Assembly (NCBI RefSeq): GCF_003206045.1
Contig: NZ_PZJM01000003.1
Span: 113,836 to 177,835, forward strand
DNA: 64,000 nt
Direction: 5' to 3'
From: Salinicola lusitanus
GTDB taxonomy: Bacteria > Pseudomonadota > Gammaproteobacteria > Pseudomonadales > Halomonadaceae
In this document: positions 51,249-59,808 of the stretch, piece by piece
How the letters are laid out: each line of letters opens with the position of its first letter
Numbering within the stretch: the first letter of the stretch is position 1
Notes under the pieces: model-generated
Seen by the model: the letters and a program-made list of their open reading frames with translations, nothing else
Databases searched by the model: none
What the model was told of the DNA's origin: nothing
Translations under genes and position numbers: made by a program

Positions 51249-52607
51249 ATGACAGCGCCTGACGGCACACGCCCGGACATCGTTCTGATTCACTGCCACG
51301 ACCTGGGCCGCTGGCTCTCCTGTTACGGCCTGTCCTCCGTACCGAGCCCTTGTCTAGCGCGCTTCGCGCAGCATGCGACGGTGTTCGACAACGCCCACGC
51401 GGCCGCCCCGCTCTGCTCGCCGGCTCGGGGCGCGCTCTTCACCGGCCTGTCACCGCACCGCAACGGCATCCAAGGCCTGGCGCACGATGCCTGGCGGTAT
51501 CGCGAAAATGTCCTGACGGCGCCGGAGCACCTGCGCGCGCAGGGCTATCGCTCCACCCTCATCGGGCTGCAGCACGAGCACGTCGATCCGGATGTGCTGG
51601 GGTACGACGAGGTCGCAGGGGCCGGTTTTCTCCCCCGTGCCCACCAGGTCGTGGACGCGGCCAGAAGCTGGCTCTCCGCCCAGCCACCGCGCGAGGCGCG
51701 TGCCCCACTGTTTGCGGCGATCGGCGTGTGGGAGGTGCATCGCCCGTGGCCGGAAACCGATTACACCCCGGCAGACCCTGCCACGGTCGAGGTGCCGGCC
51801 TTCTTGCCGGACACGCCCGAGACACGCCAGGATATCGCGGCATTCCACGGTTCGATCCAGCAGCTGGACCAGGCCATGGGGCGGCTGTTCGAAGCGCTGG
51901 ACGCGAGCCTCGATCCCGCCAATACCCTGATCATCTTCACCACCGATCACGGCACGGCATTCCCACGCGCCAAGAGCACCCTGTATGACGCCGGCACCGG
52001 GGTCAGTCTGCTGGTGCGCACGCCTGGCGCCTGGGGCGAGGCGCCGGCCCGGGTCGACAGCATCGCCAGCCATGTCGACATCCTGCCTACCCTGCTCGAG
52101 GTGGCCGGCGGCCCGGCCAATCCGTCACTGGAAGGGCGCTCGCTGCTGCCCCTGCTCGTGGCCGGCGACACCACGGCCGCAGAGGAGCGGATGATCTTCA
52201 CCGAGAAGACCTATCACGACAATTACGACCCCAAGCGCGCCGTACGCACCCGGGACTTCGCCCTGATCCGCAACTTCACCCCGGGGCCGAAGCTGGCGCT
52301 GTCGCTGGATCTGGAGCACAGCTCGACCCGCCAGGGGATGGGTGATGCCCACCTGGAAGCGCGCGACATGATCGAGCTGTACGACCGTCGCAGCGATCCC
52401 TACGAGCTCAACAATGTGTTCGATCAGCCCGCCTATGCAGAGGTACAGGCCCGGCTTTCGAAGGCCCTGGAGGCGTGGATGAACGATACCCGGGACCCGC
52501 TGCTCGAGGGCCCGATAGCGCCCCCCGCACGCCGTACGCGCACCCTGGACGCCCTGCCGCCGCTCGCCGCGAGCGCCAAGCCACCCGCCTCGGGAGCCTC
52601 CTCATGA
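51249..52607 (+). CDS. Cys-type sulfatase, N-sulfoglucosamine sulfohydrolase-like
   Basis: A 452-residue alkaline-phosphatase-fold sulfatase. The activation site C56-S-P-A-R60 in APLCSPARGALFTGLSPHRNG would be converted to formylglycine by the adjacent FGE. IIFTTDHGTAFPRAKSTLYD supplies the Asp/His metal ligands; the first metal motif reads IHCHDLG, with His where D-D is common. The C-terminal part (ELYDRRSDPYELNNVF, then LEAWMNDTRDPL) resembles human SGSH. There is no signal peptide, so it should act in the cytoplasm on an imported sulfated or sulfamated sugar. GGAG lies before ATG 51249, and its end overlaps the sugar porter (ATGA). Confidence 0.92.
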   Translation: MTAPDGTRPDIVLIHCHDLGRWLSCYGLSSVPSPCLARFAQHATVFDNAHAAAPLCSPARGALFTGLSPHRNGIQGLAHDAWRYRENVLTAPEHLRAQGYRSTLIGLQHEHVDPDVLGYDEVAGAGFLPRAHQVVDAARSWLSAQPPREARAPLFAAIGVWEVHRPWPETDYTPADPATVEVPAFLPDTPETRQDIAAFHGSIQQLDQAMGRLFEALDASLDPANTLIIFTTDHGTAFPRAKSTLYDAGTGVSLLVRTPGAWGEAPARVDSIASHVDILPTLLEVAGGPANPSLEGRSLLPLLVAGDTTAAEERMIFTEKTYHDNYDPKRAVRTRDFALIRNFTPGPKLALSLDLEHSSTRQGMGDAHLEARDMIELYDRRSDPYELNNVFDQPAYAEVQARLSKALEAWMNDTRDPLLEGPIAPPARRTRTLDALPPLAASAKPPASGASS

Positions 52608-53980
52608 GCGACTCGACGACACTGCCCGGCACCGCCGGGGCACGCTCTCCCCTCGTGATCTTCGGCCTGGGGGCGCTGGCCGAACTGCTCTTTGGCTACG
52701 ACCTGGGCATCATCGGCGTGGCACTGCTCTCGATCGAACAGGACTTCGCCCTGGATACGATCACCCGGGGGCTGGTGGTCAGCTCCATTCTGTTCGGTGC
52801 CACCCTCGGGGTCGGCGTGGCGGGCTGGTTGTCCGACCGTCTCGGGCGCAAGCCGGCGCTGATACTCACTGGCGTGATTTTTGCCCTCAGCGGCGTGGTC
52901 GCCGCGCTCGCCCCCAACGTCGAGTCGCTGATCGCGGCGCGCATGATCATGGGGCTGGGCGTGGGCGCCTCGGCAGTGGTGGTCTCGGTCTACCTGGTGG
53001 AGGTGGCACCGACCCACCTGCGCGGGCGAGTCGGTGCCATGGGCCAGCTGATGGTAGTCTCGGGCATCCTGCTGGCCTATCTGGTGGGCTACGCCCTGCA
53101 GCCCTTCCATGCCTGGCGCTGGATGATCGGTCTCTCCGCCATCCCGGCCATTGCCCTGCTCATCGGGCTGGCCTTCATGCCCGAAACGCCACGCTGGCTG
53201 GTCATGCGCGACCGCCTCGAGGCGGCGCGCCGGGCGCTCACGATGCTGGGTCGGGCGTCACACGAGGTCGATACCGAACTCGATGAGCTGGTCAGAGCCC
53301 ATCGTGCCGGCACCATCAACGGCCCCGCCAAGAGTTCGGTGATCAAGCAGATGCTGGCGCCCAGGCTACGTTCGGCCTCGCTGGCCGCCGCCGCCGTGGC
53401 GATTCTGGTTCAGTTCATCGGCGTCAATTCGATCATCTACTACGCCCCGACGACGCTCTCCCGCGCCGGTTTCGGCGACGCCGCCGCGGTGACCGCCAAC
53501 CTCGGCATTGGCGTGGTCAATCTGGTATTCACGATCATCGGCGTGCTGATCATGGACCGCTTCTCGCGCAAGCGCCTGATGGGCATGGGCGCCCTCGTCA
53601 TGCTCTGCACCATGGGGCTGCTGGGGCTCTATGCCGCGCTGCAGCCGGCACCGTCCATGACGGGTGCCTGGATCAACCTGCTGGGCATGATGCTCTTCTT
53701 CGCGGCCTTTGCGCTCTCCTGGGGGGTCTGCGTGCGGGTGGTGATTTCGGAGCTTTTCCCCTCGTCGATTCGCGGCACGGCGGCCGGACTGATTCTGGTG
53801 CTCAACTGGCTGGCCAATTTCGTCGTGGGGCAGGCCTTCCCCTCCCTGCTGGATTACAGCGCCTCGCTGAGTTTCTTCCTGTTTGCCGGCGTCGGCGTCC
53901 TGGCGTGGCTGTTCGTCACTTTCTATCTGCCGGAAACCGGCAGCGGTCGGAGCCTGGAGGAGATACAGGAGAAGGCGTGA
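52604..53980 (+). CDS. MFS sugar porter
   Basis: A 458-residue, 12-helix sugar:H+ symporter (XylE/GalP family). Typical signatures are ELLFGYDLGIIGVAL in helix 1, GWLSDRLGRKPAL (loop 2-3), YLVEVAPTHLRGRVGAMGQL (end of helix 4), PETPRWLV (central loop), QFIGVNSIIYYAPT (helix 7) and ISELFPSSIRGTAAG. Its ATG overlaps the sulfatase stop, so import and desulfation are translationally coupled. Coupling plus the cytoplasmic sulfatase suggests that it imports a sulfated monosaccharide or small glycoside. Confidence 0.93.
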   Translation: MSDSTTLPGTAGARSPLVIFGLGALAELLFGYDLGIIGVALLSIEQDFALDTITRGLVVSSILFGATLGVGVAGWLSDRLGRKPALILTGVIFALSGVVAALAPNVESLIAARMIMGLGVGASAVVVSVYLVEVAPTHLRGRVGAMGQLMVVSGILLAYLVGYALQPFHAWRWMIGLSAIPAIALLIGLAFMPETPRWLVMRDRLEAARRALTMLGRASHEVDTELDELVRAHRAGTINGPAKSSVIKQMLAPRLRSASLAAAAVAILVQFIGVNSIIYYAPTTLSRAGFGDAAAVTANLGIGVVNLVFTIIGVLIMDRFSRKRLMGMGALVMLCTMGLLGLYAALQPAPSMTGAWINLLGMMLFFAAFALSWGVCVRVVISELFPSSIRGTAAGLILVLNWLANFVVGQAFPSLLDYSASLSFFLFAGVGVLAWLFVTFYLPETGSGRSLEEIQEKA

Positions 53981-53984
53981 TGCC

Positions 53985-54007
53985 GGGGCCGGTGCAGGGC
54001 CGGCCCC
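53985..54007. terminator. GC-rich hairpin between convergent sugar porter and nfi
   Basis: GGGGCCGG (53985-53992) and CCGGCCCC (54000-54007) form a perfect 8-bp stem with a 7-base loop in the 32 bases between the two stop codons. There is no T-run, so it is only a candidate bidirectional terminator. Confidence 0.45.
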
Positions 54008-54012
54008 TCGAC

Positions 54013-54744
54013 TCACAGCGATAGCTGCCCGCTGACCGCCACCTCGCCCTTCCTCGATGCCAGCCGATCCGCCAGCCGGGTCGGCTCCGGCAGCTTGGTC
54101 CGACCCAGGCAGCGCACCACCCAGTCGACCGCGGTGGGCAGAGAGAGCCGGTGCCCCGGCGACACGAACAGCGGCTTCACCCCCTCCCGCGAGCGCAGCA
54201 CCGCGCCGATGGTGACCCGGCCGCGCGCATCGACACTGACGTCGCTCGGATCCTCTTCGCGCCGCCGGTCGGTCAGCGGCGCCCACTCCCCCTTGGCCGA
54301 CGGCACCTCGCCGAACTGGCCGCACAGCCGGCTCTTGCCCACGCCGATGGTCGGCAGATCGAGCCACAGCCCCAGGTGCGAGGCGATGCCCAGACGGCGC
54401 GGATGGGCGATGCCCTGGCCGTCGACCATGATCAGATCCGGGCGCTGCGACAACTGCTCGAACGCTCCCAGCGCCGCCGGTATCTCGCGAAACGACAGCA
54501 GCCCCGGCACATAGGGCATGCGCGTCGGCTCGCGATGCACCACCTGCTCCACCAGCGTGAGCGACGGCCACTCCAGCAGCACCAGCGCCGCGCGGGTGGT
54601 CTCCCCGCCATCTTCGAAGCCGATATCCATGCCGGCGATCAGGCCCACCTCGCCCAGCGTATCCTCGCGCCTGACGCTCGGTGCCAGCCGCTTCTGCAGG
54701 GCGATCGCCGCCTCCGGCGTCAGATTCCAGTCATGTAGTGCCAT
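54013..54744 (-). CDS. nfi: Endonuclease V (deoxyinosine 3' endonuclease)
   Basis: A 243-residue repair nuclease that cuts near deoxyinosine and other deaminated bases. Active-site pieces are [10 protein letters not shown] (catalytic Asp, about 40), [15 protein letters not shown] (about 76-90, with Glu) and [20 protein letters not shown] (about 106-125, with Asp). GVGKSRLCG and the strand-separating PYVPG wedge are conserved. It is slightly longer than E. coli Nfi (223). GGGAGGG lies upstream of the ATG. It is divergent from sbcDC, making a small DNA-maintenance cluster. Confidence 0.94.
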   Translation of the reverse strand: MALHDWNLTPEAAIALQKRLAPSVRREDTLGEVGLIAGMDIGFEDGGETTRAALVLLEWPSLTLVEQVVHREPTRMPYVPGLLSFREIPAALGAFEQLSQRPDLIMVDGQGIAHPRRLGIASHLGLWLDLPTIGVGKSRLCGQFGEVPSAKGEWAPLTDRRREEDPSDVSVDARGRVTIGAVLRSREGVKPLFVSPGHRLSLPTAVDWVVRCLGRTKLPEPTRLADRLASRKGEVAVSGQLSL

Positions 54745-54937
54745 CGCCGTCTTGCCCTCCCGTGCTGTCGACGTCCAGAAGCCTAGTCATGGCGTCCACG
54801 TCTCTCCAATGCAGCGCACCTTCGATCCTCCCATGGTCGTTCTTTTCCGCTGCCGATCTTCTCCGAGGCGATCGTCGCGTTACACTTGGCGTCGCTTTTT
54901 CCGCTTCACTCTCTCAGACGTCACAAGGCGCCACATC

Positions 54938-56176
54938 GTGAAATTCTTCCACACCGCCGACTGGCACCTGGGCCAGTCCTTCCATGGCCAGGAGCGCCAT
55001 GTCGAACAGCGCGCCTTTCTCGACTGGCTGCTGGCGACGCTCGTCGAGCGCCAGCCCGATGCGCTGCTGATCGCCGGTGACATCTTCGATGTGGTCAACC
55101 CCTCGCTGCGGGCCCAGGAACTGCTCTACGACTTCATCGTCGCCGCCCACGCCGCCCTGCCGGCGCTGGAGACCGTGATGATCGCCGGCAACCACGACAG
55201 CGGTTCGCGCATCGAACTGCCGGCGCCGCTGATGAAGCGGCTCAAGACCCATGCCCTGGGGCGGGTGCACTGGCTCGAGGATGGCAGGCTCGACAGCGAG
55301 CACCTGCTGGTGCCGCTGCCCGACACCAGCGGGAAGATTCGCGCCTGGTGCCTGGCGCTGCCCTTCCTGCGCCCGGCCGAGGTCACCGGCGGCGATATCG
55401 ACGACTACCGCGACGGCATCGCCCGCGTGCACCGCGAGCTGGTCGCAGCCGCCGAGGCCCGCCGCGAACCGGGCCAGGCGCTGGTGGCAATGAGCCACGC
55501 CCATCTGCAGGGCGCGGCCGTCTCCGAGGCGAGCGAACGGCCGATCGTGATCGGCGGCGAGGAGGCGATCTCCGCCGCGCTCTTTCCGCCCTCGATCGCC
55601 TATGTGGCGCTGGGTCATCTCCACCGGCCACAGCAGGTGGGCGAGCCACGCATCCGCTACAGCGGTTCGCCGCTGCCGCTGGATTTCAGCGAGAGCCACT
55701 ACCCGCACCAGGTGCTCGAAGTGAGCCTGAACGGGGCCGAACTCGACACCGTCGAGAGCCTGCCGATACCCCGCCACGTGGCGCTGGAACGCATCGGCCC
55801 GGGCAGCGTCGAGGCGGTCGAGGCCGAGCTGTCGGCGTGGCAGCCCGAACCCACCACCGGGGAGGCGCTGCCGCGGGAGCGCTGGCCGTGGCTGGAGGTG
55901 CGCGTGGCGCTCGAGACGCCGCAGCCCGATCTGCGCGCCCGGATCGAGGCGGCGATCGCCGACAAGCCGCTGCGGCTGCTGCGCATTCACAGCCACTACC
56001 CCAACGCCGGGGGCGACACCGCGGGCAGCGGCGCGGTCGATCTCGACAGCCTCACCCCCCAGGAGATCTTCGCCCGCCGCTGGCAGGCCGAGTATGGCGA
56101 GACACCGCCGGAAGCGGTGGCGCGGGATTTCGCCACCCTGGTGCAGGAGGTACAGGACGCGGAGCCCGACACATGA
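54938..56176 (+). CDS. sbcD: Exonuclease subunit SbcD (Mre11-like nuclease)
   Basis: A 412-residue metallophosphoesterase. Motifs in order are HTADWHLGQSFHG (I), LIAGDIFDVVNPS (II), MIAGNHDSGSR (III), AMSHAHLQG and YVALGHLHRPQ (IV-V), which coordinate the two Mn ions; the capping domain follows. The GTG start at 54938 gives the family N-terminus (KFFHTADWHLG), whereas a longer upstream frame has no homology. Its stop overlaps the sbcC ATG. SbcCD cuts hairpins and palindrome-derived structures; a perfect 34-bp palindrome lies just past sbcC. Confidence 0.95.
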   Translation: MKFFHTADWHLGQSFHGQERHVEQRAFLDWLLATLVERQPDALLIAGDIFDVVNPSLRAQELLYDFIVAAHAALPALETVMIAGNHDSGSRIELPAPLMKRLKTHALGRVHWLEDGRLDSEHLLVPLPDTSGKIRAWCLALPFLRPAEVTGGDIDDYRDGIARVHRELVAAAEARREPGQALVAMSHAHLQGAAVSEASERPIVIGGEEAISAALFPPSIAYVALGHLHRPQQVGEPRIRYSGSPLPLDFSESHYPHQVLEVSLNGAELDTVESLPIPRHVALERIGPGSVEAVEAELSAWQPEPTTGEALPRERWPWLEVRVALETPQPDLRARIEAAIADKPLRLLRIHSHYPNAGGDTAGSGAVDLDSLTPQEIFARRWQAEYGETPPEAVARDFATLVQEVQDAEPDT

Positions 56177-59100
56177 AGATACTCGCCATCCGGCTGGAGA
56201 ACCTGGCCTCGCTGGCCGGACGCCACGAGCTCGATTTCACCACCGCCCCGCTCGCCGACCAGGGGCTCTACGCCATCACCGGCCCCACCGGCGCCGGCAA
56301 GAGCACCCTGCTCGATGCGCTCTGCCTGGCGCTCTATGGCAGCACGCCGCGACTGCGCCAGGCGCCGGTGCGCGACTCCCAGATCGCCGACGTGGGCCGC
56401 GATACCCTGACCACCGCCGATGCCCGTACCCTGCTGCGCCGCGGCTGCGCCAGCGGCTTCGCCGAGGTCGATTTCGTCGGCCGCGACGGCCGCCGCTACC
56501 GCGCCCGCTGGGGCGTGCGCCGGGCCCGCGATAAGCTCGACGGCAGCCTGCAGAAGGTCGAGCAGTCGCTCACCGATCTCGACGCCAACCAGCTGCTGAC
56601 GGCACAGAAGCGCGAATTCGACCGCCTGCTGCCGGAGCGCCTGGGACTCAACTTCGACCAGTTCACCCGCGCCGTGCTGCTCGCCCAGAGCGAGTTCGCC
56701 GCCTTTCTCAAGGCCGACGACAACGCCCGCAGCGAACTGCTGGAGCGGCTCACCGATACCCAGCACTACTCCGCCATCTCGCGCGCCGCCTTCCAGCGCA
56801 CGCGCACGGCCAGAGGCGCGCTGGAGGCGATCGAGGCACGCCTCGCCGACGCCCTGCCGGCGGACACCGAGGACCGCGCCGAACTGGAGCGCGAGGCCGC
56901 AGCGCAGCAGCAGGCGCTGGCAGCGCTGCAGACCCGGCGCGAGCGGCTGCAGGCCGAGGGCACCGAGCTCGAACGCCAGGCCCGGCTGAGCGCCGACTGG
57001 CAGCAGGCCGAGACCGCCCTGCAGGCGGCCGAAGCGGCGATCACCGCCACTCAGGCCGAGCGCCACACCCTCGCCCAGCTCGACGCCATTGCTCCCTGGC
57101 GCGAGCGTGCCCGCCAGCGCCGCAGTCTGGCCGAGACCCTTGCCCGGCGTGAGCAGCAGCTAGGCGAAGCGCGCACCGCGCTCGACCGCTGCGATGGCGA
57201 ACGCCGGACTCTCGCACCCGAGCTGGAAACCGCCAACGCCGCCCGCGAGCGCACCGCCGCGGCGCTGCGCGACGCCCAGCCCGAGCTGGCCCAGGCGCGC
57301 GAGCTCGAGAGCGAGCGCGCGCGGCTCCAGCAGCAGTGCGACCAGCAGCGCGCGGAGCAGACGCAACTCACCGCCGCCGCGGCCGAAAGCGCACAGCAGC
57401 AGACGCAGCTGCAGCAGCAGATGGCCGAGCAGGCGCAGCAGATCGAGGCCCAGCGCCAGCATCTGACCACGCTGCTGGAGACGGCCACCGCGGAGACCAC
57501 CGCCGCCGATCTGCGCGCCGCCCTCAATCAGGCGCGAGACAAGGCCCAGGCGCGGCTAGACGCCCTGGACGGTCTGACCCAAGCGTGGCGAGAACGCGAA
57601 CGTCTGGATCATGAGCAGGCGACGCTGGAGCAGCAGCTCACCGAGAGCCGCGAGCGGCTGACCCAGCTCGAACAGGCGGGCCAGCAGGCCAAGCGCGATC
57701 TCACCGCCGCCGAGCAGCGCCAGGCCCAGATCGGCGAACAGATCGAGAGCGCCCGCGCCGCGCGCAGCGACGAAGTCGCGCGGCTACGCCAGCAGCTACG
57801 CGAAGAGACGCCGTGCCCGGTGTGTGGCGCCACCGACCACCCCTACCGCGAGACGCCGCCGGCACATCCGGGGGAAGCGCTGGTCGCCAGCATCGAAGCC
57901 CAGGAGCGCCAACAGCTCGACCAGGAGACCCAGCGCGTGGCGGCCGCCCGCGAGCAGCATCAAGAGCTGAGCGTCGAGTGGCGCAGCTGCCGTCAGACGC
58001 TGCTGGCTGCCGAGCAGCGCCAGCAAGCGCTGGCGCCGGCCCGCGAGGCCGCCGCCAGTGCCCTGGCCGACCACCCGCTGAGCGCCGAGCTGAGCATCGC
58101 CAAGCAACCCGGCGAGTGGCTGCAGCACCAGCGCGAGCAGACGCTGAGTGAGCGCCAGCAGGCCAGCGAGCGGCTGCAGCGGCTCGATACCATCGAGCGC
58201 ACCCTGGACCCGCTCGAACGTCAGCACCAGAGCCTGGCCCTGGAACTGGGCAAGCGGGAGACACGCCAGGCCCTCGACCAGACGCGCCTGGAAAGCCTCG
58301 CCGCCGCCCTGCCGGAGCTGGAGCAGGCGCTGACGCGTACGCATCAGGCACTCGGCGCGGCGCTGGGCGAGCACGCCTCGGCCGGGGCCTGGCAGGCTGC
58401 ACTGGAAGATCAGCGCCAGCAGGCGCAGCAGCAGTGGGAAGCGCGCCAGGCGCAGTGGCAGACCCTGGAGAATACCCACACGCGGCTGACCCAGCAGATC
58501 GCCGATCTGGCCCAGCGCCAGCAGGAGGAACAGACAACCCATGCCGAGCTAGATCACGCCTGGCAGGCGTGGCGACGCACCCAGCCCGAGCTCGACGAGG
58601 CGCGACTGGAGACCCTGCTGGGCTATACCGAGGCCGCGCATCGCCAGCTGCGCGAGGCCTGCGAACGGCGCGAGCGCGAGCGCGACGCGGCCCGGGTCGC
58701 GGTCGAGGAGCGCCGCCGCGCCCTGATCGAGCAGCGCCGTCTGCTACTACCAGAGACTCCCGAGGCGCGGCTGCTCGACACCGAGCACGAAGATGCGCTG
58801 AGCGCGCGCCACGCCGCCCAGCGCGAGCGCCTGCAGGCGCTGGAGAGCGAATGGCAGGCCCAGCAGCAGCGCCGCGACGCCGCCCAGCAGCAGCTCGCCG
58901 AGGATGACCGCCGGCGCCAGGTACAGCAGGAGGGGGCGCGCCAGCGCGAAGCGGCGGCGCAGGAGGTGCAGCGCTGGGAGCGGATCAACGGCCTGATCGG
59001 CAGCGCCGACGGCAAGCGCTTCCGGCGCATCGCCCAGGCCTACAATCTCGACCACCTGTTGACCCACGCCAACCAGCACCTGCGCGCACTGACGCCGCGC

Positions 59101-59472
59101 TACCGCCTGGAACGCGGCGGCAGCGAGCTGGGCATTCTGGTGATCGATGGCGACATGGCCGACGAGCGGCGCTCGGTGCACTCGCTCTCCGGCGGCGAGA
59201 CCTTCCTGGTGTCGCTGGCACTGGCGCTGGGGCTGGCCTCGATGGCCTCGCACCAGCTGGCGATCGAGTCGCTGTTCATCGACGAGGGCTTCGGCAGCCT
59301 CGACCCGGCGTCGCTGGCGCTGGCGATGGATGCCCTCGATGGCCTGCAGGCCCAGGGCCGCCGGGTCGGCGTGATCTCCCACGTGCAGGAGATGCACGAG
59401 CGGATCCCGCTGCAGATTCGAGTGGAACCCAGGGGCAACGGTGCCAGTCAACTCGTGATCCGGCGCGCATGA
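56173..59472 (+). CDS. sbcC: Exonuclease subunit SbcC (Rad50-like SMC ATPase)
   Basis: A 1099-residue SMC-type ATPase. Walker A is GPTGAGKSTLLDALCLALYG (37-56). Long Gln/Arg/Glu/Ala-rich coiled coils (about 200-520 and 580-950) flank the zinc hook C548-P-V-C551. The signature motif HSLSGGETFLVSLALALGLA, Walker B SLFIDEGFGSLDP and the D-loop lie near the C-terminus. It is coupled to sbcD by an ATGA overlap and is similar in length to E. coli SbcC (1048). The coiled-coil region is unusually rich in Gln and Ala, with repeated CAGCAG runs in the DNA. Confidence 0.96.
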   Translation: MKILAIRLENLASLAGRHELDFTTAPLADQGLYAITGPTGAGKSTLLDALCLALYGSTPRLRQAPVRDSQIADVGRDTLTTADARTLLRRGCASGFAEVDFVGRDGRRYRARWGVRRARDKLDGSLQKVEQSLTDLDANQLLTAQKREFDRLLPERLGLNFDQFTRAVLLAQSEFAAFLKADDNARSELLERLTDTQHYSAISRAAFQRTRTARGALEAIEARLADALPADTEDRAELEREAAAQQQALAALQTRRERLQAEGTELERQARLSADWQQAETALQAAEAAITATQAERHTLAQLDAIAPWRERARQRRSLAETLARREQQLGEARTALDRCDGERRTLAPELETANAARERTAAALRDAQPELAQARELESERARLQQQCDQQRAEQTQLTAAAAESAQQQTQLQQQMAEQAQQIEAQRQHLTTLLETATAETTAADLRAALNQARDKAQARLDALDGLTQAWRERERLDHEQATLEQQLTESRERLTQLEQAGQQAKRDLTAAEQRQAQIGEQIESARAARSDEVARLRQQLREETPCPVCGATDHPYRETPPAHPGEALVASIEAQERQQLDQETQRVAAAREQHQELSVEWRSCRQTLLAAEQRQQALAPAREAAASALADHPLSAELSIAKQPGEWLQHQREQTLSERQQASERLQRLDTIERTLDPLERQHQSLALELGKRETRQALDQTRLESLAAALPELEQALTRTHQALGAALGEHASAGAWQAALEDQRQQAQQQWEARQAQWQTLENTHTRLTQQIADLAQRQQEEQTTHAELDHAWQAWRRTQPELDEARLETLLGYTEAAHRQLREACERRERERDAARVAVEERRRALIEQRRLLLPETPEARLLDTEHEDALSARHAAQRERLQALESEWQAQQQRRDAAQQQLAEDDRRRQVQQEGARQREAAAQEVQRWERINGLIGSADGKRFRRIAQAYNLDHLLTHANQHLRALTPRYRLERGGSELGILVIDGDMADERRSVHSLSGGETFLVSLALALGLASMASHQLAIESLFIDEGFGSLDPASLALAMDALDGLQAQGRRVGVISHVQEMHERIPLQIRVEPRGNGASQLVIRRA

Positions 59473-59545
59473 ACGCCGTTTCTCGGGCGACACGACCGGC
59501 CACCACGCGGTTAGACTTTGGTCTATAAATCGATGACAAACGAAA

Positions 59546-59579
59546 GCCATGAACCTTTCCGATCGGAAAGGTTCATGGC
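59546..59579. repeat. Perfect 34-bp palindrome after sbcC
   Basis: The arms are GCCATGAACCTTTCCGA and its exact complement, meeting at a central GATC with no spacer. It begins 74 bases after the sbcC stop. No T-run follows, so it is not a standard intrinsic terminator, although the RNA could fold into a 17-bp hairpin. Confidence 0.9.
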
Positions 59580-59677
59580 ATCTCGAAGAGACCACCCAGC
59601 GCTGAATTTCTCAGGAATTACAACGACGATTGCCGATGATTCTCGTCGCACCGGCTTCATAAGAGAACCACAAAACC

Positions 59678-59710
59678 CTTACAAATCAGTAATTTTTACA
59701 TTTTTGTAAG
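59678..59710. promoter_or_regulatory. Inverted repeat CTTACAAA-N17-TTTGTAAG upstream of the CitMHS gene
   Basis: Perfect 8-bp arms (59678-59685 and 59703-59710) flank an AT-rich spacer about 100 bases before the TTG start of the transporter gene. The spacing is long for one dimer site; it may be an operator, a pair of half sites, or a weak stem-loop. Confidence 0.35.
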
Positions 59711-59808
59711 AGTTGCCTCAAAGAAAAGGCTCTGCCTACCATCCCGCCGCATCGTCATTTCATGCCGCACCATTTCCGGTGAGGCATGCCATTTCGCGGA
59801 GGTGATTC

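Larger units (their letters stand above)
59473..59808. other. AT-richer intergenic region between sbcC and the CitMHS transporter gene
   Basis: A 336-base region without a gene. It holds a 34-bp perfect palindrome (59546-59579), an 8-bp inverted repeat (59678-59710), and near its end GGAGGTGA, the ribosome-binding site of the transporter gene. Short frames across it exist only because the palindrome reads open in both directions. Confidence 0.6.

Noticed and set aside
53366-54571. 401-codon minus-strand frame spanning the sugar porter 3' end and nfi
   Set aside because: Out of frame with nfi and antisense to the porter; its amino acid composition is not protein-like.
58747-59595. Minus-strand frame across the sbcC end and the palindrome
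   Set aside because: Antisense to sbcC; it stays open past the stop only because the palindrome reads open both ways.
59678-59710. CTTACAAA...TTTGTAAG considered as a GacA box
   Set aside because: The GacA upstream element is TGTAAG-N6-CTTACA; here the half-sites are in the opposite order and the spacing is much longer.
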